A stretch of DNA of 62,617 nt from the NCBI RefSeq assembly GCF_030540835.1, contig NZ_JAUOEK010000152.1, positions 1 through 62,617 of the forward strand, given 5' to 3'. Position 1 is the stretch's first letter; each line of letters opens with the position of its first letter. The notes beneath the pieces were generated by a model. It did not search any database and had not been told where the DNA came from. It was given only the letters and a program-made list of their open reading frames with translations. Both the position numbers and the translations under genes were made by a program. Positions 19,251 through 29,590 of this stretch are shown here, piece by piece. This DNA comes from Flavivirga aquimarina. Its GTDB lineage: Bacteria; Bacteroidota; Bacteroidia; Flavobacteriales; Flavobacteriaceae.

Positions 19251-20768
19251 TTATTCTATTGGAATTAGTTCTGCATAATCAATACCGAATCTTCGATCAT
19301 ATAGTATTAGTTCTGATTCACTAACATCAACAAAAACTTTTAGTTTCACATAATAGTTATTGTCATTCTCTTGGTTTATATATACAGGAAAAGTATAGGT
19401 ATCTCCAATTTGTATGAGGTTTTCTTCTAAATTATTGACTATAATTGGCGGAATCTGATTAACAATTATGTCATTATTTTCATCAACGTAACTTAGCTCA
19501 AATTTTAACTTGGTCTGTTGTGATGCTCCTATTGGGGCAAATTTTAAATGCAGGGTGTAACTGGCAGATAGGACATTGCTAAAGGCTATTTCAAAATAGT
19601 TGTTACTTTCACTTGCATCTGGGTTTACAGCTAGATTCACATCATTAATAAATCGACCAGAAGCTGTAATGTTAAACTTTTTTTGGATTGTCAAATCCGA
19701 TAGATTACCAATAGTCCTTCTTTCCGAGTCTTCTATTTCATATTTTACCGGTTTATAGATGACATCTTTGGGGTTGTAATCTAATGTGTTTACTACAAAT
19801 ATGTTACCGTTACTTAAAGCAACATCTTCTGCAATAGTGTTATCTAGTATAACTTCATTACCTGTTGTGGTACTAATAGGTGTGCCATCTAAATCATTTA
19901 GATCTACAGCAAGGAAATTTAAATTACTAAATATGGTTCTGTCTGTATTTACCTGAATAGTATCTGCTATAGGGTGTTGGTAATAATCTTTAAAAACATC
20001 GTAAATTCCTGTGTAGGCTGGTTCTGTTAAACCAATAAAAGAATAACGTTTTTCTTCAGAGTTTAAGTCTCCTATAACTTTAAAGTAAGTGTTTGATAAC
20101 TTAAAAATAGAGTCGTAAACTGTTTGTCCTAAGGAGTTTGTTCCTGTTTTTATACTATTTTCTTCATCGAAAACAATTTCATTAAATTGGGATAAAAAAG
20201 TCATTAATGATGGGAACTGGGCGCTGTTATTGTTAAGGTATTCCCAAATGTTCTGGTTAACTTCTAAAACATCATCAATAGTATGTATGATCCCATTAGA
20301 TGCTAATATATCTTTTTCTACAAGGTCAACGTCTCCAAAACTTGAATCATCATTTGTATTAATGAATTCAACATATTTATTGTTGAACATTTTTACAAAA
20401 GTTTGTTCATTACTTGTTGTATTATAGGAAAATAGACTAATATGGTTTCCTATTAGATTTTTTAACAAATCTGGATCGTTTAGTATATTGTCAGATACTT
20501 GTTCTAAAGCAGCATTACTGGGTGCCCAAACGGTAAAAGCTTGTGATGTTTCTAACTGACTTTTGTATCCTGTTTGCTCAAGTAATTGAACAAATGTGGT
20601 ATACTCAGGATCTTCAGATAGTATGCTAATGATATTGTTTTCCAGTCTGGAATCAAGTTGTTCGTAATGGTCATCCCAAGCCTCTTCTTTACAGCTAAAG
20701 CAAAGAATTAAGCAAGCTATTACCAATAACCGACTGAAATTAAGTATGCAATTATTTCTGTTTTTCAT
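19251..20768 (-). CDS. FAS1 (fasciclin)-domain lipoprotein
   Basis: The 505-residue lipoprotein has lipobox CFSC (Cys26). A clear FAS1 domain spans about 47-170, with FVQLLEQTGYKSQL, FTVWAPSNAALEQ and the closing NGIIHTIDDVLEV. A second, more degenerate FAS1-like segment spans about 172-330 and ends NGNIFVVNTLDY. The last ~170 residues are beta-rich and may form a separate binding domain. FAS1 domains are adhesion modules. In this operon three such lipoproteins accompany two SusC/SusD pairs, taking the place usually held by SusE/SusF-type surface glycan-binding proteins. That role is inferred from position only. Confidence 0.87.
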   Translation of the reverse strand: MKNRNNCILNFSRLLVIACLILCFSCKEEAWDDHYEQLDSRLENNIISILSEDPEYTTFVQLLEQTGYKSQLETSQAFTVWAPSNAALEQVSDNILNDPDLLKNLIGNHISLFSYNTTSNEQTFVKMFNNKYVEFINTNDDSSFGDVDLVEKDILASNGIIHTIDDVLEVNQNIWEYLNNNSAQFPSLMTFLSQFNEIVFDEENSIKTGTNSLGQTVYDSIFKLSNTYFKVIGDLNSEEKRYSFIGLTEPAYTGIYDVFKDYYQHPIADTIQVNTDRTIFSNLNFLAVDLNDLDGTPISTTTGNEVILDNTIAEDVALSNGNIFVVNTLDYNPKDVIYKPVKYEIEDSERRTIGNLSDLTIQKKFNITASGRFINDVNLAVNPDASESNNYFEIAFSNVLSASYTLHLKFAPIGASQQTKLKFELSYVDENNDIIVNQIPPIIVNNLEENLIQIGDTYTFPVYINQENDNNYYVKLKVFVDVSESELILYDRRFGIDYAELIPIE

Positions 20769-20854
20769 TATAAAATCTTTAGTTATCTATTTTTTGGTCT
20801 ACTGGAGGTATTCGTTTTAAAAAATCAAATCTTAATACTCAGCTTTAACAGTTT

Positions 20855-22519
20855 TTAATCATTATAACATTCCGAATCATCTGGTCCAGAATTATCATCT
20901 ACAGGTATCCACTCTATATAATCTATTGGAGTACCTCCCGCTTTAACAACTTCCATTCGAAAAACGTGTCTTTTTTGCTCTGGACAAAGTAGCTCTTTGG
21001 TTATAATAAATCTGCTTGCACCAGCAACATCATATTGACTAGTACCAGCGTTATTAGTAATACACCTGTAACCATGTCTCCAACCTCTAGACTCCATAAG
21101 GGCTTCATCTGGATATCCTTTACCAGAATTACCTAATGTTAAATCGTAAACAGAACCAATAGGCTCGCCATCCCAATAAATTTGAGTAATGGCTCTGGCT
21201 CTATTACCGCCATTACTAGATATTAACATTTCATATTTCCCTTTGGGTAACACAGGTGTGTCAAATTCAATCCAAGCATAACCACCAACATCTAATATGT
21301 TGTTATTTAAATTTACTCTATTGGATTGTTGTAAATAGCGTTTATTCCCTTCAGGAAACCATCTAATAAATTCCCAAGCTGTGCTTGGCACGTTTTGATT
21401 TCGTCTAATTAACCTTGATTGGTATTCAGGCTGATCGCTTACAACATCAAAAATAATATGCTTAGGCTTTGGTGTAAATATGGTAAATAGTTTATTTACA
21501 GTATGGTAAACCCCATTTTTAGCTGGATAGTTACTGTCTTCTATAATTAAAGATGTCCATGTATCATTTTCTCCTGTTTCTGTTTCGTTTATTCTTAGTT
21601 CAGTATCTGTTTTAAACGATTTCCATGCATTTCTTGGTAAAACAGTATTTACAAATGCATCGTCTGGAAAATTTCTGGAATACAGGAAATTTTGTGTCGC
21701 ATGATACCCTACAAATCTATTTAGTTCATTATCTGGATTGGCGTAATCTGTATCTCCTGGAGACAATAAATTAGCCAAATCTTCAAAAGAATTAATGCCT
21801 TCTTGGCTATAAACTTCATCAGACTCTGCTAAAATGGTAAAATTATTTTTTGAACCGAATTCGTTAAAAACAACCGAGAATACCTCATAGTATCCTGTTT
21901 GTTTCAAAGCCTCAACAAAAATGGTATGTTTACCTGCTTTTTCCATAACTACGGGAACCGGGTCTACAAAAGGTGATAATACGCCATCTAGAGCATGTAT
22001 AATACCATTACTAGAGCGAATGTCATACTCGTCCAACCCTACGCCCCGATTAATTTCTACATTGGCAATACCGCCTCCTTTTAGGAATGATGTTGTAAGG
22101 TAATCTCCTGTATATGTTGTATCTGCAAGGCGTCCTTCAACAAAGCCACTTGTTAATCTACCTGTTGGTATGGTATGAAATTTTACAATTAATTTTAAAA
22201 ATTCAATATCCTCTGGATTGGTTATCTCACTTACAGATGCTACGTTCCATTTTTCTTTAATATAGGCTTTAACAGCTTCGTTGGTTGGCGTGAAACATGT
22301 ATAGTTACCATAACTCTTCAGAGAATTATAAAATTCTGTTTTTTCAAGAATTTCAATATAGGATGAAAATATCTCCGGATTAGCTTCTAAAGTTTCAATA
22401 ATCGTCATTTCATCTGTAGTAAAGAATGTCGCTCTGTCAAGGTCGTCGTTGCAACTAATTATGCTAAGTATAATTACTACAAGTCCGGTTATCCAAACAA
22501 TATTTTTTTTAGTTTTCAT
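20855..22519 (-). CDS. Two-domain FAS1 lipoprotein with C-terminal binding-like domain
   Basis: The 554-residue lipoprotein has a lipobox ISC (Cys23). FAS1 domain 1 is at about 44-180 (FSSYIEILEKTEFYNSL, CFTPTNEAVKAY, SNGIIHALDGVL) and domain 2 at about 190-345 (FVEALKQTGYYEV, NGVYHTVNKLF). The C-terminal ~200 residues include GKYEMLISSNGGNRARAITQ and IDYIEWIPVDD, a pattern resembling galactose-binding-type beta sandwiches and the DUF5108 region often found after FAS1 in Bacteroidota. It follows the SusD gene by 12 bp and precedes another FAS1 gene, so it is part of the same transcript. A role as a surface glycan- or protein-binding lipoprotein is likely but not proven. Confidence 0.87.
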   Translation of the reverse strand: MKTKKNIVWITGLVVIILSIISCNDDLDRATFFTTDEMTIIETLEANPEIFSSYIEILEKTEFYNSLKSYGNYTCFTPTNEAVKAYIKEKWNVASVSEITNPEDIEFLKLIVKFHTIPTGRLTSGFVEGRLADTTYTGDYLTTSFLKGGGIANVEINRGVGLDEYDIRSSNGIIHALDGVLSPFVDPVPVVMEKAGKHTIFVEALKQTGYYEVFSVVFNEFGSKNNFTILAESDEVYSQEGINSFEDLANLLSPGDTDYANPDNELNRFVGYHATQNFLYSRNFPDDAFVNTVLPRNAWKSFKTDTELRINETETGENDTWTSLIIEDSNYPAKNGVYHTVNKLFTIFTPKPKHIIFDVVSDQPEYQSRLIRRNQNVPSTAWEFIRWFPEGNKRYLQQSNRVNLNNNILDVGGYAWIEFDTPVLPKGKYEMLISSNGGNRARAITQIYWDGEPIGSVYDLTLGNSGKGYPDEALMESRGWRHGYRCITNNAGTSQYDVAGASRFIITKELLCPEQKRHVFRMEVVKAGGTPIDYIEWIPVDDNSGPDDSECYND

Positions 22520-22531
22520 AATCTATAATTT

Positions 22532-23992
22532 TTAATTTTCATAATAAGGGTTTTGACGTAGATTAGGATTTAAATTAATCTCATTTTGATAAATAGGTAA
22601 ATAATAAGATTCTGTATCTGAGTAATAACTTAAAATTTGTTCTAAATCATCTGGACCAGCTTTTACTTCAGCTAAGATTAATATAAGGTCTTGGTTTTCG
22701 AAGTTATTACGTTTTGCAAAACGGAGCACATCATACCATCTTTTACCTTCAAAAGCAAACTCCTTTTGACGCTCTAATAGTAAGGCATTAAGTAATTCGT
22801 TCTCTAAAACAGGAACGTTCAGGGGGACTCCTGTAGCACGTTGGTGTATTTGATTTATAAGATCGTATGCTTTATTTAGATCTTTGTTATTAGATGATAG
22901 TATATATGCTTCTGCCTGCATGAGTAAAACATCGGCATACCTATAAAATATGAATGTATTGTAAAACTCGTCTTGTGCTCTATATCTTCCTGTTTCATCT
23001 ACACCTGCATATTTAAATACGGAGTTTTCAGGACTCCCAAAAGTTGCATAATTTGCCCTTATATCGTCTGGGAATTCTTGATATAAATCTATTATTCCAT
23101 CAAAGGGAGCATAAACAGGGTTTCCTACGTAGAATGAACTGTTTATTGTTGCAAAAATATCATCAAATTGAAGTTCAAAAATACCTTCGTTTGAGTTGCC
23201 TTCGAAAAATATTTGATTAAACCATTCTGAACCATCAACTAAATTGTATTTACCCAGGTTTACAAGACGGTTAGAAGCATCAATACTTTCGTCATACTGC
23301 TCGTTCCATAAATAAACATCTGTTAGTATAGATAGAGCTGCTCCTTTTGTCATTTTACCTTTATCGTGTGCGGCAGATTGTGAGAAGCCTAAATTAAGGT
23401 CATCTACAGCAAACTCAAGGTCTGAAATGATTTGAGTTATAATTTCAGATTCGGTACTTTTAGCTGGATAAAAATCTACTTGATTATTAGACGTTGAAGT
23501 TAGTATTAATGGTACTTCTTTAAAGTTTTTAACAAGTATAAAGTAAGCTAAAGAACGAATGGTTAAAGCTTCTGCTTTAATTCTATTAAGTTCTTGTTCT
23601 GTAAACGATAAATCTTGTGCCTGAGCTTGGTCTGCAAACGTTAGTACCAGATTACAATGGTTAATTGTTTTGTAAAAACTACTCCAGCTAACTAATGCAT
23701 TGCTGGGGAACATGTAGTTTTTCATCATGTTTAATTGATTACCACCTGCTCTTACAGAAACCAACATTTCGGCTCTTAATTCTCCCCATAGTAATACTTT
23801 ATCTGTAAATGCTGCTTGGTTCATTGAACCGTAACATCCTGCAAGTGCAGCAGAGACTTGTTCTTTGTTTTTCCAAAACTCTTGTTGTGTAAGATTGTCT
23901 TTAGGTTCTAGTTCTAAATAACCAGTGCATGAAGATAATGTCATCAAGATTACTGGAATGATTGTGAATATTTTAAATATATTTTGTTTCAT
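22532..23992 (-). CDS. SusD/RagB-family glycan-binding outer-membrane lipoprotein
   Basis: The 486-residue protein has lipobox LSSC (Cys22), followed by TGYLELEPKDNLTQQEFWKN, the typical SusD N-terminus. The helical core includes YADVLLMQAEAYIL, and ELAFEGKRWYDVLRFAKR-like residues (KEFAFEGKRWYDVLRFAKR) mark the family C-terminal region, ending QNPYYEN. It is the partner of the SusC gene 22 bp upstream. The protein is about 60 residues shorter than the other SusD in the window, but within the family range. It is intact. Confidence 0.95.
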   Translation of the reverse strand: MKQNIFKIFTIIPVILMTLSSCTGYLELEPKDNLTQQEFWKNKEQVSAALAGCYGSMNQAAFTDKVLLWGELRAEMLVSVRAGGNQLNMMKNYMFPSNALVSWSSFYKTINHCNLVLTFADQAQAQDLSFTEQELNRIKAEALTIRSLAYFILVKNFKEVPLILTSTSNNQVDFYPAKSTESEIITQIISDLEFAVDDLNLGFSQSAAHDKGKMTKGAALSILTDVYLWNEQYDESIDASNRLVNLGKYNLVDGSEWFNQIFFEGNSNEGIFELQFDDIFATINSSFYVGNPVYAPFDGIIDLYQEFPDDIRANYATFGSPENSVFKYAGVDETGRYRAQDEFYNTFIFYRYADVLLMQAEAYILSSNNKDLNKAYDLINQIHQRATGVPLNVPVLENELLNALLLERQKEFAFEGKRWYDVLRFAKRNNFENQDLILILAEVKAGPDDLEQILSYYSDTESYYLPIYQNEINLNPNLRQNPYYEN

Positions 23993-24014
23993 AATATTTT
24001 TTAAATTTTACCAT

Positions 24015-27000
24015 TTAGAATGACAGGTTTACTCCTAATGTTATTTGCTTAGATCTTGGGGTTTGATTATTATCATAACCAAGTTCTTTCCAGTTAGCAC
24101 TATTTCCTGTTTCTGGATCAGCACCTGAGTATTTTGTAAAGGTTAGTAGGTTGGTTCCTGTTACAAAAAGTGATGCATTTGTAAAGTTTATTTTTTCTAT
24201 AAATGTCTTAGGTAGATTATACTTAAGAGTAATGAATCTCATTCTTATAAATGAAGCATCTTCAAGAAAGCGATCAGATCCAAGTGTATTAACCGGGCTA
24301 TTAAAAACAGCTCTCGGAATGTCGGTAACATCGCCTTCAAACCTCCATCGGCGTAATGTAGCTGTGCTTTGGTTGTCATAGCTATCCATACTTTCAGTAT
24401 TCATTCTTGCCAAGTTTATAACCTTTTGGTTATACCTGAAATTGAAGAATGTATTTAACTGAAGGTTTTTATACCTTATCGTTGATCCAAAACCACCATA
24501 CAGTAATGGGTTAGCATTACCTAGGTAAACAACATCTAATCGATCTATACTACCATCTTTATTAATGTCTTCATATTTAGCTTCACCGGCATTAAATAGT
24601 CTACTTTCATTAAATACCATATTTTTTGGATCACCATTTAAATCATAAATAATATCACCATTGGCATCGCGTGCTATTAATTCGTCACTGGTGCTATACA
24701 CGCCTAAGTACCTGTAACCATAGAATGATCCAATAGGATTATCTTCTTGTATTCTTTTTAAGTAACCATCAGGTCCCGTTGCTAAAGGGTTTCCGTCTTC
24801 AACATCTTGAGCTTCAGATATTTTTGTTATTATATTGGTGTTACGTGCGATATTGAAGTTTAAGTCTAAAGAAAAGTCTTTATTTTGAATGATTTTAGTT
24901 CTTACACTTAATTCAAACCCTTGATTATCTATGTTTCCTAAATTAAGAAACGGAACATTTGAAAAGCCTGATGTAGAAGGGATAGCAGTATCTTTGGTTA
25001 ATAAGTCTTTGGTTTGCTTTTTGTAAAATTCTAAATCGCCACTTATACGATTATCTAAAAAGGAATAGGTAAGTCCTAAGTTTTTTTGTATCACAGTTTC
25101 CCATCTTAAATCTGTTAATTCCATATTGTCTGGTAATACTGGGCGCTCTCCGAGGTAATTGTAATTATATGTAGAATAGGTGTTATATTGTCCATAGTTA
25201 AAGTTTGGTGAGTTACCATTAACACCATAACTGGCTCTTAAACCTAATTCATCTATAAAATTTAAAGACTCCATAAAAGGTTCGTCTGAAATGATCCATT
25301 TTCCGGCAATACTAGGGAATGTACCGTACCTATAACTACTACCGAATTTGGAGTTGCCTTCGGACCGGATACCACCATTTAGAATGTACCGATCTGAAAA
25401 TTGATAGTTAAACATAAAGTTATAAGCTACCGATCTATTTTGTGTGAAACTTGATACTAAGGTGTTATCAGAACCTTCAATTCTTGTCTGGGCAATGGGA
25501 GTTTGTATTAAACTACTGGGAGAGTTACTTGTTGTAACCGCATACCCTTCACTTGTTTTTTCAAAGGTTTGAAGTGCTACACTTGTAAAAAGAGAGTGCT
25601 TATCTCCTAAGTAAGGTTTCCAAATAAGTCTATTATCGGTACGCATTACAAAAAATTCAGCGTCAGAAAAAATAGCTCTATTTGCTGAAGAATTCGTCCA
25701 TGCAGCTCCTAATGCAGCTTCGGGAGTAAACCTAGACGTCTTATCCACATTAATATCAAACGAGATAATTGAAGTATAGTTTAATTGTTTAATGGGCTTA
25801 TAATTAAATCTAAATATGGGAGAAATTCTATTGTTTTCTACATTAAACTTAGATAGCCTAGCCATGGCTACAGGGTTATAATAAGCAGCTCCATTACCTT
25901 GAAAAGCATCGACTGGTGTGAAATATACATCTGTAGGGTTACCAGAATCATCTATTTCATAAATAGATTGATTGGGCATTTTAATAAGTGCTAATGCTCT
26001 AATGCCTTGGTTTCCTAACCTGAAAGATCTATCTAACGACCCATGACTATATGATAACTCTGATGCAATTGAAATTTTATCAGAAATATTATAATCGAGA
26101 ATGGCTCTGGTAGTAAATAGCTTAAATCCTGTGCCAACAGTAGTACCTACTTGATTTTTATAACTCGCAGAAATACGGTATGTTGATTTTTCTCCACCAC
26201 CGGAAACACCTAAAAAGTTTTCATGTATTGATCCTGTTTGTGTTATTTCATCTATCCAATTCACATTTTTATTATAAAGCTCGTAAAACTCATAATCTGG
26301 ATTGTATTCAATTTGTGGATAACTGATAGTATTGTTTACTGCTATATTTTCATCTTTAATTAGGGTAGAATATTGATCTCCATTTAGCATAGGAATCCCT
26401 TCTGGCTGCCAACCAACACTACCTCTATAACTGTATGAAAACCTAGCTTTTCCTTTAGCGCCTCGTTTTGTTTTAATAAGTAAAACACCATTTGCAGCAC
26501 GTGAGCCAAATTGAGCGGTTGCTGCGGCATCTTTTAGTACCGAAATCTCTTCAATATCATCCGGCGATACACCAATCATGGCTGCATACTGTTGTTCGTC
26601 GGCAGAACTAAAATCAAAAAGTGCATCAATTTCTGTTTCAAATGGTACACCATTAATAACAATTAGCGGCTCTGAAGATGCGTTTAATGATGAGGTTCCT
26701 CGAATTCTAATGGACATCCCTGCTCCTGGTTCTCCAGAATTAGCAACAATGTCAACACCACTTAATCGGCCTTGTAATTGATCCACAATACCAGTGGAAA
26801 CTGTTTGGCTAATTTCTTTAAGTGAGATCGTTTCTATTGCTGTTGCAATGCGACGTTTATCGATATCGAATTCTCCGGTGAAAACCCTTTTATTTGCGCG
26901 TAATACGATGGCATCTAATTCTGATATATCTTCTTTTAATTCAATATTTATTTCTCTTTGATTGCCGGGTACGAGTTCTTGTGTAATAAACCCGATATAA

Positions 27001-27257
27001 GAAAATGTTAAAATATTATTAGGGTCGGTAACTTCTATAGAAAAGCGTCCGTTAAAATTGGCCACGGCCCCACTAATAAGACGGTTATTTTTATCTTTTT
27101 CTGCAACAGTTGCCCCGGCTAGTGGCCCACCGTCTGAATCTGCAGTAATAGTCCCTGTAATAATAAATTTATTGGATTGAGCAGTCATGGTATACACAGA
27201 GAACAATGCGAATACTATTATAAAGATATATGAATATGACTTGTGTTTATACTTCAT
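24015..27257 (-). CDS. SusC/RagA-family TonB-linked outer-membrane transporter
   Basis: The start is set at the ATG at 27255-27257, because the frame upstream of it begins only with TTG. The ~1080-residue protein has a signal peptide ending YTMTAQ. A carboxypeptidase-regulatory-like domain (about 30-115; GTITADSDGGPLAGATV) is followed by a plug (about 140-270) with PLIVINGVPF and DAAATAQFGSRAANGVLLIKT, and then the beta barrel ending in LGVNLSF with a terminal aromatic. It pairs with the SusD gene 22 bp downstream and follows a FAS1 lipoprotein gene. It probably imports an oligosaccharide different from that of the second SusC, since the two differ along the barrel. The gene is intact. Confidence 0.95.
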   Translation of the reverse strand: MKYKHKSYSYIFIIVFALFSVYTMTAQSNKFIITGTITADSDGGPLAGATVAEKDKNNRLISGAVANFNGRFSIEVTDPNNILTFSYIGFITQELVPGNQREINIELKEDISELDAIVLRANKRVFTGEFDIDKRRIATAIETISLKEISQTVSTGIVDQLQGRLSGVDIVANSGEPGAGMSIRIRGTSSLNASSEPLIVINGVPFETEIDALFDFSSADEQQYAAMIGVSPDDIEEISVLKDAAATAQFGSRAANGVLLIKTKRGAKGKARFSYSYRGSVGWQPEGIPMLNGDQYSTLIKDENIAVNNTISYPQIEYNPDYEFYELYNKNVNWIDEITQTGSIHENFLGVSGGGEKSTYRISASYKNQVGTTVGTGFKLFTTRAILDYNISDKISIASELSYSHGSLDRSFRLGNQGIRALALIKMPNQSIYEIDDSGNPTDVYFTPVDAFQGNGAAYYNPVAMARLSKFNVENNRISPIFRFNYKPIKQLNYTSIISFDINVDKTSRFTPEAALGAAWTNSSANRAIFSDAEFFVMRTDNRLIWKPYLGDKHSLFTSVALQTFEKTSEGYAVTTSNSPSSLIQTPIAQTRIEGSDNTLVSSFTQNRSVAYNFMFNYQFSDRYILNGGIRSEGNSKFGSSYRYGTFPSIAGKWIISDEPFMESLNFIDELGLRASYGVNGNSPNFNYGQYNTYSTYNYNYLGERPVLPDNMELTDLRWETVIQKNLGLTYSFLDNRISGDLEFYKKQTKDLLTKDTAIPSTSGFSNVPFLNLGNIDNQGFELSVRTKIIQNKDFSLDLNFNIARNTNIITKISEAQDVEDGNPLATGPDGYLKRIQEDNPIGSFYGYRYLGVYSTSDELIARDANGDIIYDLNGDPKNMVFNESRLFNAGEAKYEDINKDGSIDRLDVVYLGNANPLLYGGFGSTIRYKNLQLNTFFNFRYNQKVINLARMNTESMDSYDNQSTATLRRWRFEGDVTDIPRAVFNSPVNTLGSDRFLEDASFIRMRFITLKYNLPKTFIEKINFTNASLFVTGTNLLTFTKYSGADPETGNSANWKELGYDNNQTPRSKQITLGVNLSF

Positions 27258-27280
27258 ACTTATCAAGCTTTTGTTTTTTA

Positions 27281-29590
27281 CTAGTTTAAATAATTGTCGA
27301 TTTCGTGAATGACTACTCTTTTTGAAAATAAGTTTGTTACGCTAGCTGTTTCTGTTATAACATCTCCAGTAGTTGGATTTTTTATTGTTAAAGTTGATGT
27401 CGCATAGTTATTTTCAAATGTGTAAGTATCGTAAACGGGTACAAAATCAATCACTTTACTGAAATACATAGAATCAAAATCTCCTGCTGTATTACCATCA
27501 GTAGTTATAGCTTGCTGTATAAAATGCTTTTTAACAAAATTTAAAAGATCTTGTTTGGCGATTGCAAATTCAAGGGGGGATAAAGAACCTAATGTACTTG
27601 GTTCTACGATGATACCATCACTAATAGCTTGGTTTACAGCATTATTGTTTGGAGCAAGTAAGGTGAATGTTCTTAATAAATTAAGGAAAGTAACCAGTTT
27701 GTCACCTGTATAATTAGGTATATTAACTAATGCATCTGCTGCCTCAAGAACTTCAATAAATCTAGAGAATCTAACTGGGTCTTCCATGAGCATTCCGTAA
27801 GTGAATTTTAATGGTCTTTCAACTGAGCGACTCATCTCATAGAATTTACCATTATCTGTATCTTGTATAGAAATTACTTGAGCAGGTTCATTTAATGCTA
27901 TATTGCCGCCTCCAGACACTTTATTTCCTTCATAGGCGTAAATAAATTCACCACTTTTAGTTGGATAATAATTATTACTACTAAGATCTACAGTTTCTTC
28001 TACAATTTGATTCAGTACAATATCTTTTAAAGTGGTTGTAACATAATCTACATCTGTTGAATTTGGAGTAGAATCATTTGGGTCTGGATATGTGCGATTG
28101 TTTGCCGTAACAGGATCGCCGTCTACTTGCATATATATTACAGATAAATCTTCTGGAGTCTCATCTAATAATACTGTTATTGTTCTTGTTGCACTGTTAG
28201 GGTCTGCAATATTAACAAATTGATCATTTTTAATTCCAAATACAGAGAATTGCGACCCTTTACTTAGTAAGGCGTTATCTATGCCTAAATCTTGTACAGC
28301 CTTTAACATAATGGTATACTCTGAATCTAATAATAAAGGCCCCATAATGGTAGAGAAATTATCGTTAGTATACACTTCATCAATTCCCACAAAGAAACCA
28401 TTGCTGCAAAATTTTTGATCAACGACATCTTCGAGTTTATAATCAACTAAATCTAAAGCTACATTTAAAGATTGACCAATATTTGTTGGGCAGATACTCC
28501 AAAAGTCTCTAAAGAAAAAAGTGCTAAGAAATTTACCTAGAACATCTAATGGCATAGCATCGTATGAATCATAAAATTGACCAAGAATACTGTTTCCGTT
28601 TAAGTATTGTTCTAAAGCATCATTAGTAGGGACTAATAAACCAGTAGCATTGGCTAAAGTTCTATCTACATTATTAAGTAATCTTGGGTAACTTTCATCG
28701 TAAGGACTAAATGGTAATAAGTTATCTACAATTCCTGTTTCGAATAATAAGTAATAAAGTTGTTCTGGTTCTCCCACATCATTAATAACCTCACCTCGGT
28801 CACTAAAAATGGCAAAGCGATCTAGTAAGCTCTTAAAAAGTGTATACTTATTTCCATATTCTTCAGAAGTAAGGTTTTGATATAGGTTTTTTCTTGGTTC
28901 AATTACCTTGTCTAAGGCATAAATCATTCCGTTTTCAGCTATTATATTGGCTTGAGATACATTTGCTTCAAATACTTTCATGTCTCCTGGGTTATATGTT
29001 TCTCCAGGGAACATAAATGCATAATCGGTCGTTTCAAAACCCGCTTTTGCTTCAATATAATCATCAAGAAAGTAGACTGTGGGCTTGTTTCTTCCGTAAC
29101 TTGGGTCAACCCTATACTGTCCTGGTTCCCATTTCATAATATTGGGGTAATCATCAGCATTTAACACTTCAATGGAGTCTTTATATTGTGTAAAGCGTTT
29201 AAAACTATTTCCAGCATAAAACCCTCTATTGAAGTATGTTAATGTTGTTGTATTCCAAGCATCAATAATAATTGAGTATTGAATAATGTCTAGTATTTTA
29301 TCCGATGGGATAGCGTCTATTGATGTATAGCCTTCTGCGGTCATATATGCTTCAAAGGCTTCATCAGTAGGAGCAAATATGGTCCAAGACCCTCCTTTTT
29401 CTAAAGGCTCTTTATACTCCGTTTGATCTATTAATTGTAAGTAATAATTGAAGTTTCCCATTGACTCAAGTTGTGTATAAACTGTACCAGCCAAATTTTC
29501 GGGACGTGCAAATTCAAGCGAGTCAGGTTTGCAGCCAAAAGCGGAGATAATTATAAATACTATTATAATTAAACTATTTATATGCTTCAT
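27281..29590 (-). CDS. Multi-FAS1-domain lipoprotein, first gene of the SusC/D operon
   Basis: The 769-residue lipoprotein has lipobox AFGC (Cys20). Four FAS1-like segments can be traced: about 33-235 (NYYLQLIDQTEYKEPL, WTIFAPTDEAFEAY, NGMIYALDKVI), 240-400, 405-540 (YTIMLKAVQDLGIDNAL) and 600-769 (FSRFIEVLEAADAL, FTLLAPNNNAVNQA). The outer two are the best preserved. It is the first gene of the minus-strand block, preceded by 0.8 kb without genes, so a promoter should lie in 29,591-30,300. Leading a SusC/SusD operon with a FAS1 lipoprotein is unusual and suggests that the protein binds the substrate or its protein carrier at the surface. This role is inferred. Confidence 0.87.
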   Translation of the reverse strand: MKHINSLIIIVFIIISAFGCKPDSLEFARPENLAGTVYTQLESMGNFNYYLQLIDQTEYKEPLEKGGSWTIFAPTDEAFEAYMTAEGYTSIDAIPSDKILDIIQYSIIIDAWNTTTLTYFNRGFYAGNSFKRFTQYKDSIEVLNADDYPNIMKWEPGQYRVDPSYGRNKPTVYFLDDYIEAKAGFETTDYAFMFPGETYNPGDMKVFEANVSQANIIAENGMIYALDKVIEPRKNLYQNLTSEEYGNKYTLFKSLLDRFAIFSDRGEVINDVGEPEQLYYLLFETGIVDNLLPFSPYDESYPRLLNNVDRTLANATGLLVPTNDALEQYLNGNSILGQFYDSYDAMPLDVLGKFLSTFFFRDFWSICPTNIGQSLNVALDLVDYKLEDVVDQKFCSNGFFVGIDEVYTNDNFSTIMGPLLLDSEYTIMLKAVQDLGIDNALLSKGSQFSVFGIKNDQFVNIADPNSATRTITVLLDETPEDLSVIYMQVDGDPVTANNRTYPDPNDSTPNSTDVDYVTTTLKDIVLNQIVEETVDLSSNNYYPTKSGEFIYAYEGNKVSGGGNIALNEPAQVISIQDTDNGKFYEMSRSVERPLKFTYGMLMEDPVRFSRFIEVLEAADALVNIPNYTGDKLVTFLNLLRTFTLLAPNNNAVNQAISDGIIVEPSTLGSLSPLEFAIAKQDLLNFVKKHFIQQAITTDGNTAGDFDSMYFSKVIDFVPVYDTYTFENNYATSTLTIKNPTTGDVITETASVTNLFSKRVVIHEIDNYLN

